Assembly: GCA_949710005.1 (NCBI GenBank) | Contig: OX453283.1 | Location: 22,481,204-22,545,203, forward strand | Direction: 5' to 3' | Origin: Ricordea florida | Lineage: Eukaryota; Cnidaria; Anthozoa; Corallimorpharia; Ricordeidae | Length of the DNA stretch: 64,000 nt | Shown: piece by piece, positions 32,135-39,900 of the stretch | How positions within the stretch are numbered: the stretch's first letter is position 1 | Layout: the number at the start of each line of letters is the position of its first letter | The notes under the pieces: generated by a model | Database searches by the model: none | What the model was told of the DNA's origin: nothing | Seen by the model: only the letters and a program-made list of their open reading frames with translations | Made by a program: the position numbers and the translations under genes

Positions 32135-33364
32135 ATGGCGTACATCTCCAAGAAGCTTGACCCAAGGGAGGAGCCGCGCGCTCTCATGGCCGCAAAAGGA
32201 AAGCGCGTCACCCACCGCTTGACCTTTAACCCGAGCTCGGCGATCCACAAAGAGACTCTTTACGTTGACATTCCCAGACTTCCAGTCGACACCGTCCTAG
32301 TCCCAGACACCCTAGCCCTTGTAGGCGAGGTGTCGTTAGGGGGATCGTCGAAGCACGCCAACAATCGCGTTGTCGACAACCTGGGGCGCTGTTTGATTCG
32401 GCGATGGATCGTCAAGATGGGCGATAAAACCCTAGAGGACCTGGAGCGAGCTGACCTTGTTGGAGCGTTCTCCGACCTGTGGCTTCCCACCGAAGAGCGA
32501 GCTAAACGTATCGAGCAAGAGATCCAGACAACCGCGGTCAACAAAATCCGCTCAGAGGCCGGAGACAAAGGCGATGTGGCAGGGGACGTAGCATTTGCCG
32601 AGGCCTTCCAAAAGTATCGGCTACCACTTGATTTCGAGCTCTTGCGCACCCACGGCGTTCTCCATACGGCGAGTCTTCCACCAATTAGGTTGGAGCTCAC
32701 CCTCGCCGCCGCCAAAGATGTCATCGTAAGCTCGGATCCGACCAAGATTGGGAGCTACACACTAAAAAACATAGAACTGGTGTATCAGGCGATTGAGTCC
32801 CCCGGTTACGGGCAGCACATCCCGAGCGTGGTTCTTTACAACCACATCTCGCACTACAAAGTGATCTCCTTTGCGAAGGCCGCCGAGACAATTCTCACGG
32901 ACAACATCCCCGTGCAACTCAAAAGCTTTGTGGGTGTCCTGTTCCTGTTCGTCGACCCGTTCCCCGCGGGAGGACGACACAGCGAAGCCTTCCCGAATCC
33001 GGGGGTAACAAAGGTTGAGTTCGACTTAAACGGCGTCCCCAACACGCTGTACCCCAGCGGCATGCTCCCCGCAGATATTTGGGAGACGGCGCGAGCCGGA
33101 GCAGAATGGTTGGTGCACCCCCCAGCTCCACTCTCGGTGGTCACCCCTACTGGGTTCTTCCATGACAAATACGGTATCTTCATCGATCTCCGCACGGCAC
33201 GCGACCACCTTGTGCACGGCGACGGACAAGCAGCTCTCGGTCCGGGAAAAAATCTTCAGTTCCGGATCTATCGAAAGACCGGCGGCGGTGGTAATGCCAA
33301 CTGCCACTTCTTCCTCCTAGGCGACGCAGCATTCGACCTTGGAAGTCAAGTCGCCTACTATTAA
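32135..33364 (+). CDS. Probable Polinton major capsid protein (double jelly roll)
   Basis: 409 residues, intact. It opens MAYISKKLDPREEPRAL; then LYVDIPRLPVDTVLVPDTLA, LVGAFSDLWLPTEERAKRIE, LPLDFELLRTHGVL, a strand-rich middle (IRLELTLAAAKDVIVSS), LKSFVGVLFLFVDPFPAGGR, FDLNGVPNTLYPSG and a C-terminal DKYGIFIDLRTARDHLVHGD. This succession of beta strands and the 'FVDPFPAG.R.SE.F.NPG.T' and 'DK(Y/F)G(I/L).IDLR' blocks are, to my knowledge, found in the capsid protein of a common cnidarian Polinton lineage. The position directly before the packaging ATPase is the usual capsid-ATPase pairing. The protein would build the icosahedral shell. Confidence 0.7.
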   Translation: MAYISKKLDPREEPRALMAAKGKRVTHRLTFNPSSAIHKETLYVDIPRLPVDTVLVPDTLALVGEVSLGGSSKHANNRVVDNLGRCLIRRWIVKMGDKTLEDLERADLVGAFSDLWLPTEERAKRIEQEIQTTAVNKIRSEAGDKGDVAGDVAFAEAFQKYRLPLDFELLRTHGVLHTASLPPIRLELTLAAAKDVIVSSDPTKIGSYTLKNIELVYQAIESPGYGQHIPSVVLYNHISHYKVISFAKAAETILTDNIPVQLKSFVGVLFLFVDPFPAGGRHSEAFPNPGVTKVEFDLNGVPNTLYPSGMLPADIWETARAGAEWLVHPPAPLSVVTPTGFFHDKYGIFIDLRTARDHLVHGDGQAALGPGKNLQFRIYRKTGGGGNANCHFFLLGDAAFDLGSQVAYY

Positions 33365-33370
33365 TCACCG

Positions 33371-33386
33371 CCCCTATATAGACTAG
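33371..33386 (+). promoter_or_regulatory. TATATAG box before the ATPase start
   Basis: CCCCTATATAGACTAG immediately precedes ATGG at 33387; the box ends 5-6 nt from the start codon. Confidence 0.55.
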
Positions 33387-34034
33387 ATGGAATGTCTCAC
33401 CGATTTGATACCCGGCCACCTTCTTATCGTTGGCCCAACGGCGTCCGGGAAGTCGAGACTGGTCGTCGAAGCTCTCCGCGGTCCTTTTCGTGGGAAGTTC
33501 CACGTCGTGTGTTTGATTTGCCCCACCTACGCTCACAACAAAACATATCGGGGATTTGCCCTGAAGGACCCCGGCTTCGTCGCCCTGGCGCCATCGAACT
33601 CGGGCGGTGAAATTGAGAAGTGCCTCCGGTTGGCGGTCGCGGTCTTCGAAGGTCGTGGCCAGGTGTTGCTTATTCTGGACGACTGCGCCGCCAGTGAGGA
33701 CGTAAAAAGACATCGCAGCGCTTTGATCGAGCTGGCTTTCTCTGGCAGGCACAAGAATTTTTCAGTGTGGCTTTTGACTCAACAATATACGAGCGTGGCA
33801 AAAGCGTTCCGGGAGAATGTAGCCGCGACGTTGACGTTTTACAGCCCGAGCGAGCTCGACGGGAAAACGCTTTGGGAGAACTACGGGGTGGGACACTCGA
33901 AGGAGGAGCGGCACCAAATGCTATCCGCGCTCAAGGAGCATCCGTACGCCAGACTTTGCTTCCGTCTCCGCCATCCATTTGATATCGTGTTGGAAATCCC
34001 AGCTCCCAGCAAAATTGTTTCGGCGGATATATAG
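33387..34034 (+). CDS. Polinton packaging ATPase (FtsK/HerA, A32-like)
   Basis: 215 residues. Walker A is GPTASGKS at 16-23; Walker B is LLILDD at 94-99 with the acidic pair D98-D99; a sensor-like LLTQQYTS lies at 129-136; a C-terminal domain follows. These are the features of the genome-packaging ATPase of Polintons and adeno/virophage relatives, which drives DNA into the preformed capsid. It follows the capsid gene by 22 nt and ends in ATA-TAG, whose bases also form the box before the next gene. The frame is intact and the length is typical. Confidence 0.85.
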   Translation: MECLTDLIPGHLLIVGPTASGKSRLVVEALRGPFRGKFHVVCLICPTYAHNKTYRGFALKDPGFVALAPSNSGGEIEKCLRLAVAVFEGRGQVLLILDDCAASEDVKRHRSALIELAFSGRHKNFSVWLLTQQYTSVAKAFRENVAATLTFYSPSELDGKTLWENYGVGHSKEERHQMLSALKEHPYARLCFRLRHPFDIVLEIPAPSKIVSADI

Positions 34035-34036
34035 TC
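34022..34036 (+). promoter_or_regulatory. TATATAG box before the 34037 start, doubling as the ATPase stop
   Basis: GGCGGATATATAGTC-ATGG: the TAG of the box (34032-34034) is the ATPase stop codon and the ATG follows 2 nt later. Confidence 0.55.
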
Positions 34037-34567
34037 ATGGATGACACCGTGCTGGATGAAATTCTCCGCGAAGAAGGGATATGTCCCAGCGAGCCTCCCG
34101 TAGACGATGCTCGGGACGAACGGGAGGCGCTGGCTATTCTCGCGGCCGCGGGCAATACCAAGGAGTACTTGGGGAAGGAGCTGTCGCTGGGCGACGTCCA
34201 CAAGCTCTCGAGGAAGGAGGTTGCTTCGCTCCATCTTCGTTACCAGGTGACCCTCGGAAAGCAGGTCGAGCACAGTCTCTCTAGCGGGGTTTTGAAGGTC
34301 GCGTGCAAGGCGGTCGGCCAATTGTTGGGAGCAGTAGGGAAAAAACTGGATTCCGAGCAGGCACTGTTAACAGACCTCCAGCAGGATGCTCTGATCCGAC
34401 GTGAGTTGAGCTACGGAGCTGGCTGGATCGCTGTCAACGGAGGTCGGTTGGTGGCGCTAGTGGCTGCACTGGCTCATGTAGGTTGCCACACAGAGTCTTC
34501 GACGGCCGCAGGCCCAGATGCTAGCGAACCTGTGGTTCCTCTTGCAGAGTCTTCGACGGATCGCTAG
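34037..34567 (+). CDS. Polinton protein of unknown function, 176 aa
   Basis: Starts MDDTVLDEILREEGICPSEP, an acidic N-terminus. Next come a helical middle with KELSLGDVHKLSRKEVASLH (about 48-67) and LLGAVGKKLDSEQALLTDL, and a hydrophobic helix near 137-155 (WIAVNGGRLVALVAALAHVG). The C-terminus repeats a short AESSTDR/TESSTAA theme. No enzyme motif. Position and helical character suggest a virion component. Frame intact. Confidence 0.55.
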   Translation: MDDTVLDEILREEGICPSEPPVDDARDEREALAILAAAGNTKEYLGKELSLGDVHKLSRKEVASLHLRYQVTLGKQVEHSLSSGVLKVACKAVGQLLGAVGKKLDSEQALLTDLQQDALIRRELSYGAGWIAVNGGRLVALVAALAHVGCHTESSTAAGPDASEPVVPLAESSTDR

Positions 34568-34595
34568 GGTCTCGCTTGCAATTTTTTGGTGTTTG

Positions 34596-34623
34596 TATAG
34601 TATACGAGCCCTGTCTGAAAGTG
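34596..34623 (+). promoter_or_regulatory. TATAGTATAC box before the 34624 start
   Basis: TATAGTATAC at 34596-34605, 18 nt before ATGG; the widest spacing of the set. Confidence 0.45.
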
Positions 34624-34953
34624 ATGGAAGAAGAAGATCGTATTACAGCGCCGGCCGCTCCCGTAGCTCCGAATAAGCAGAAGGATCCTAAGAAGGTCGC
34701 GGCTGGCCGAGCCCTCGCGGCTAGGAACAAAGAAGCTCGACAAGCTCTGGCTCGAGAGCGGGCTCGCGAGAGCCACGACGACGAACCACACCGACCTACG
34801 ACAAGATGGAATTTGGGGCTCCTGATTGCCGCAGGGAGCCTCTTCGCCAGTCTGTATAGTCTGTATCTAGCGCATCTCAAGCAACCGCAGCAGCAGCCAA
34901 AGCTTACTCACCCGCCACCCGAGCCTGCGCGGCCTCGCGAAATTATGGAATAG
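34624..34953 (+). CDS. Small Polinton membrane protein, 109 aa
   Basis: The start is chosen at ATG 34624 (MEEEDRITAPAAPVAPNKQK) since upstream codons in the frame lack an ATG. A basic Ala/Arg/Lys helix (residues 20-55, RALAARNKEARQALARERAR) is followed by one hydrophobic segment (LGLLIAAGSLFASLYSLYLA, about 67-86) and a Pro/Gln-rich tail. The layout is that of a single-pass membrane protein with a nucleic-acid-friendly basic arm. Function unknown. Confidence 0.5.
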   Translation: MEEEDRITAPAAPVAPNKQKDPKKVAAGRALAARNKEARQALARERARESHDDEPHRPTTRWNLGLLIAAGSLFASLYSLYLAHLKQPQQQPKLTHPPPEPARPREIME

Positions 34954-34965
34954 ATTTTTGTATTG

Positions 34966-34975
34966 TATAGTCTCG
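34966..34975 (+). promoter_or_regulatory. TATAG box before the 34976 start
   Basis: TATAGTCTCG-ATGG; the box is 5 nt from the start codon and only 13 nt after the preceding stop. Confidence 0.5.
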
Positions 34976-35191
34976 ATGGACAACAAAGTCGTAAACACTG
35001 TGGTCGAAGCGGCAACTCTGACAGGCATTGCTGCTGGTATTGGTTGGGTGGGGAAAAAGGTTCTCAAAACGCCTATGATCTCGGACCCTTCCTCGTCGAT
35101 TGAAAACTACGCGAAGTGGGTTGCAGTTCTCTCGGGAGCCGTCGCAGCTAGGCAATACTTAGTCGATAAAAAGATAATCCCAACTGAGTAG
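34976..35191 (+). CDS. Small Polinton membrane protein, 71 aa
   Basis: The ATG at 34976 (MDNKVVNTVVEAATLTGIAA) is used because it follows the TATAG box; a non-ATG extension upstream is unlikely. Two hydrophobic helices (about 12-28 and 47-63) are separated by a short polar loop. The stop is 2 nt before the next ATG, so the next gene may be translated by reinitiation. Function unknown; it resembles a two-pass virion membrane protein or holin-like in size only. Confidence 0.45.
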   Translation: MDNKVVNTVVEAATLTGIAAGIGWVGKKVLKTPMISDPSSSIENYAKWVAVLSGAVAARQYLVDKKIIPTE

Positions 35192-35193
35192 AG

Positions 35194-35625
35194 ATGGTAA
35201 GCATAGCAGTTATGGTGGGTGGGGCTATCTTGAACGCTACGGCCTTCGTTGGTGGTTCGTATCTCGCACGGGCGATTTCTGGGAAAGGTCCCGATGCAAT
35301 GGCGGCTGAGCGTAAGCGTCACGACAAAGCTTTGGAAAAGTACCAGGTTGACTGGGCTGCCTTTCAGAAACGCCGCGAGAATCTGGCTGATTGGGAAGCA
35401 GAGCAGGATCGACTGCGAAATCGCGCTGACCAAGACACAGCTGCAACTAACCGCGCCCTAGATCTTTACGCCCAAACCCATCCTCGTCCCACAGGGGTTG
35501 ATGACCACGACGCTCCACAATGGGGCGACTATTATCGACCTTCGAGAGACCAGCGAACGGGTGAACTGGCCTATGTAGGGGGTGGGATGCTCGCCATTGG
35601 GTATGCTGCTAGCCGATTGTTGTGA
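35194..35625 (+). CDS. Polinton membrane-associated protein, 143 aa
   Basis: An N-terminal hydrophobic Gly/Ala helix (VMVGGAILNATAFVGGSYLA, 6-25); a long charged coiled coil (about 33-85, RKRHDKALEKYQVDWAAFQK); a motif DYYRPSRDQRTGELAYVGGG; and a closing hydrophobic helix (about 125-143). The pattern 'DYY.PS..QR..ELA' before a terminal helix recurs in cnidarian Polintons as I recall. There is no box of its own; it starts 2 nt after the previous gene. Function unknown, possibly a virion membrane protein. Frame intact. Confidence 0.55.
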   Translation: MVSIAVMVGGAILNATAFVGGSYLARAISGKGPDAMAAERKRHDKALEKYQVDWAAFQKRRENLADWEAEQDRLRNRADQDTAATNRALDLYAQTHPRPTGVDDHDAPQWGDYYRPSRDQRTGELAYVGGGMLAIGYAASRLL

Positions 35626-35654
35626 GATACAATAGCTTTTTTTCGCGATGGAAC

Positions 35655-35662
35655 TATAGACC
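35655..35662 (+). promoter_or_regulatory. TATAG box before the integrase start
   Basis: GAACTATAGACC-ATGG; the box ends 3 nt from the ATG, with ATAGAC as in the ATPase box. Confidence 0.5.
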
Positions 35663-36913
35663 ATGGAAAAGAAGCTGTCTGACATCTACTACAGCCCTCA
35701 GGGGTATTGGAAGGGGTTCGCCGCCTCGAAGAAGTTGGCTGACGCGGCTGGCACCTCTGAAGATGTCGCCCTGGCCTGGCTAAAAAAACAGGCAATGTGG
35801 CAGATCTACCTCCCGCCCCCGCAACACATACCAAGACCGAAGTTCAATGTCTCAACACCAAACGAGGTTCATCAGGCCGATCTTCTATTTCTACCTCATG
35901 ACCGCCCGGGACGTGGGCGGAAGCTTTACAAATATGCGCTCACTGTGGTCGATGTTGCCTCGCGCTACAAGGAGGCTGAGCCGTTGGCTTCAAAGGAAGC
36001 GAGAGAAGTCGCGGGAGCGTTGGATCGCATCTACAAGCGAAGCCCTTTGTCCTGGCCCAATCTACTCCAGGTCGATCCAGGAAAAGAGTTCATGGGAGCT
36101 GTCTTACCTCTACTAGCTCGCCACAATACCGAAGTTCGGCGTGGTCGCGTGGATATCCACCGAGACTAAGCGATCGTTGAGAGGTTCAACAGGACTCTAG
36201 CCGAGCGGTTGTTCGGTTACCAGTTCGCCCAGGAGATGCTTCTTCCCGAAGGAGAAAGATCGGTTGAATGGGTGACTCGGCTGCCTGCTGTTGTCGCGGC
36301 TTTGAACAACGAACCGACGCGGTTGATCGGAAAAAAGCCGCAGGATGCCATCGAAGCCAAATCGGTGGCGCAAAAACCTTCCTCTGTTGTCCCGGGGAGA
36401 GCGGTTGGTTTGTTGGAGGAGAGACTTTCCTCTGACGCCTACTTACGGTATTTATACCAGCCGGGTGAGCAGGAGGGTGGGCGAAGACGCTCAACGGACT
36501 CAATTTGGAGCCTCGAGGTGTACGAAGAGGCGCGTGCGGAGATTCGACCAGGCGAACCTGTGGTCTACTTTCTCAGAGACGGGCCAAAACGAGGCTTCGT
36601 CCGCGAGGAGCTGCAGGTAGTACCTTGGAATACCGAATTACCTCCTGAAGGTGTACTCAAGGGGTTCGGTGTGAATCCCGTCGGGTATAACTCGTCTCTT
36701 GTCGTAGTAGGTGGAAAGCCCGAGTTTCTCCTGGTGGTACGTTGTCATCTTTCCGTGGTCCATTCGGAATCCCCGGTTTTCTGCCAGGTCGAGCGCTCCA
36801 TCCAGGGTTGTTTTGTAGCGCCTCCAGGTCAAGTCGTTGTCTTTCTTGGACATCCCCTTCGCCGAGGTTTTGCTTTTTCCTTCGCTGTCGACGTAATACG
36901 CCTTGCTGCATAG
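35663..36913 (+). pseudogene. Polinton integrase (retroviral DDE type), one internal stop and a run-on 3' end
   Basis: ATG 35663 opens MEKKLSDIYYSPQGYWKGFA. A probable first catalytic Asp is in HQADLLFLPHD (D73), the second in LLQVDPGKEFMG (D139). TAA at 36167-36169 interrupts the frame, which then continues with AIVERFNRTLAERLF holding the catalytic Glu, and a C-terminal domain (IWSLEVYEEARAEIRPGEP, FLRDGPKRGFVREELQVVPW). The enzyme would insert the element into the host and make the target duplication. The natural end seems near 36662 (LPPEGVLK), but the frame stays open to 36913 across the antisense polymerase end. With the stop the product lacks its third catalytic residue. Confidence 0.8.
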
Positions 36914-39900
36914 AGCGATGGCCCGGGTTCCCTCGAACTCGAGTTTGAACAGGCCCGGCGTCCGGCCGCTCCATTTATCCCAAGCCAGCCATTTCTTTTT
37001 GCAGCCCTCGAACTCTTCGCGGAGCTCGGGGCGGACGACGTCGTCCAGGTTTTTCCCGGCGATGCCCATGTACAGGCTATCGGTATCCATCTGTAGGAGC
37101 TCGAAGGATCTTCGGTCTACGAAATGGTCTAGCAAGTCGTAGTAGAATTCGAGCATCCGTAGTTTAGCTAGCTGATAGACTGTGATTCCGATTTGGAACG
37201 GGCGGGTGATCTCGATCTTCTGCTTCCTCCTGTGGATCTCGTAGGCGGAACCTATTTCGTCGAGGTCCTCGAACCAGGAAGAGCGGAGAGCACGATCGAC
37301 CACCGCTTCGTCGGCTGTGTAGGAGACCAATGTCTGTCGCTCCAGCGCTTCGATAAACTTGCCGTAGCAACTATTACCCAGCAGTTTAAACAGGTCAGCG
37401 AATAGTGCTTTGTCCTTGTTGGTATCCCCTTCTCGTCGAGCTTCTGTAACCTGGTCGACGAACCAGCCGAAGATCTTTTGCGGTTTGTAGTTGATCGTCC
37501 GGTACACCGCGGTGACAACTAAACCGTGGGCTAGGTACCAGCGGAGCAGAGGGGCGTACAACAGAATCTTCTTCGCGGAAAGCGCTCCTACAAGCTTCGG
37601 ATCTGTTGATCGGGTTCGTCCCATTCGCTCGAGATAGTCCAGCATCTCTTGGGGAACCGCTTCGATGGGGATCTCCTTGTTGTAGAAGAGCGGGGGCATT
37701 TCTTCGAACTTTCGCCAGAGGTGTTCGGGGACCTCGATGTCAACCTCGGCGAATCCGAACCACCTTCCTTCTCGTAGAGCCTCCACAAACCCATCGACAT
37801 CGTCCGGACTACGGTAGTGGATCACCGTTCCCTCCCCACAGGGCATAGGAGCTGCCATGGTAGAGAGGTAGAGCGCGTTCGCGTCGTAGCCGAGGATGCG
37901 TTGACATTGGTGGGCCTGGTCGTATTGGTGCGACCGGATCCGCGAGACCCCCACCTCGTGGTAGCGGGTAAATACAATCGAAGGCCCTCCGACAACCGCC
38001 GCTTTGAGCATGTCGTACGCTTCTTTGTTGGGGGCATACAGCTCGGGCGGGTTGGAGCTGCGAAGTGTGCCTCGCAAGACGAACCTCATCGACACCCCAG
38101 GTAGACTAACCGCATCTTTGAAGATGTCGATTCCATACGCGGTGTGGAAGTCGCGCATTTTGGCCAGTGCTTCGACGAAGGGGCCCACGTCGAGATTGTT
38201 GTAGTAGCGGAGCCAGTCCGCGAAGGTCTGCATCCCCTTCTCCCGGAATACCCGCTTGCAGTCTCGATATTCCGAAAGGGAAAGAAGATATTTGCCTTTC
38301 AGTTTCGAAAACCACTGTGGGTAGTCCGGTAGGCAAGGGAAGTCGAGCTTGTCGTGCGAGTCGAACCATTCGTACGGAAACCAAGACTTCGTGAGAATGC
38401 AACCGTAGGCTTTGACCCAAGCATCGTAGGTTTTGCCAGGGCCGATGTAGTTCAAAACGTCCAGAAATTTGAAGCCCGGAGTTGTGATATACATAACCTG
38501 GTTTTCCTTACACCCCACTTTGATGGACTGGTCGGTTGTCTTGCAGATTTCTGGGACGAAGTGGTTCCGGATCAAGTTCAAATCGTACTTCCCCGAATTG
38601 AATCCAAGCACAGGGACTTGGTCGCACCACTCTTCGATCGCTTCCCGATACTTTTTTGGTAAGAGCTCGATGGTGTCGGGTAGGAACCTCGCGCGAACAT
38701 CTGCGCGCAAGCGCTGGGCTCGCCGTTCTAGTGCTCGAATGAATTCCTCGACGAGCAACTTCGGGTCTCGAATGCATAGATGCTCGGGGGCTGGATCCAG
38801 CGTGTCCGCTATCGACACAGAGATCGGCACGTGGACCCCTTCTAGGGTCAAATCCTGGGTGGGCTGGCGTCTGCTGGACTTGTCAAGATAACTCTCGAAG
38901 TCGTACACGATCGCGTGGGGATACGTTTCGTTTTTTTGATCGGGGATGCGCTCGTTGCGCCAAGGCGCTGGACGCTCGTGCTGCCACCGGACTACAAGCT
39001 GATACCCGGCCGCTCGGATCTTAGCTTCACGCGCAAGCGTCTGTTGGTATGCCATTTCACGCGTAACAGAGCTGCCCTTTTTCTTGGTGAGATTCAGAAG
39101 TAGCTCCCTCCGTTGCCTCGCCGTTGGGAAACAAACTTTGCACCCATGCCAGAGGCAACCATTGTATTGGAAGACAGTCTTGGAGATGGGATCGTACCCG
39201 TCTACTTGGCTATCTTCTATCATTCGCTCGCGTCCATGACCACATAGTTGGTGGTGGATGTGTATCCCTCGGGTTCGGGCTTCATGCTCGAGCCACTGTA
39301 CTGCTTGGATGCTATCCCATTTCTGTGGATAGAAAGCCTTCTCATAGACCGACGGGGGAGCTTCCACTTTCTCTCCTCGGCAGACAACTTTTGTCTCACC
39401 TTGGGTGCAACGATCTGCGTGGCGATGGAGGCTGTTGGAATGTGTGAACCTTGCATTGCAATTCCCGCACACGAACTTTTTCGCGAGTTTCTGGATGTCG
39501 CGAATGAGAAACGCGTGCCCCTCGTAGACACCGATCGTCATTGGTGGAGTGCCTACTCTTTCATAGTGAGCCGGGTGCCTCCGATGCAGCCAATCTCCAG
39601 ACTCTTGTGGTTCGTATACCCGGATCCCGAGCCGGAAGTGCTGCTCTACTTTCCGCAGCTCGTCCTGAGAAACCCCTGGGCAAGTCTCGGGCGGTTTGTA
39701 TATCTCTCTAGCGAGAGCGCTGGCTTGTAGGGTGCAACGATCCACGCGCGCACCACGATGGACCGCTATAAAGCGAAAGAGGCAAAGGTTATCGCCATAC
39801 GTGTCCAAGGAGTACAACCCTCGCTTTCCTCGTAGCCAGTCAGGTAGTGGTCCTGTCCCCAACAGAGGCGCCTGCCGATCTACTACAACTTTTACTTCCA

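Noticed and set aside
31141..33752. Many long antisense ORFs across the Polinton (for example 33180-33752, 32260-32745)
   Set aside because: They are shadows caused by GC-richer codon use of the real genes; no motifs.
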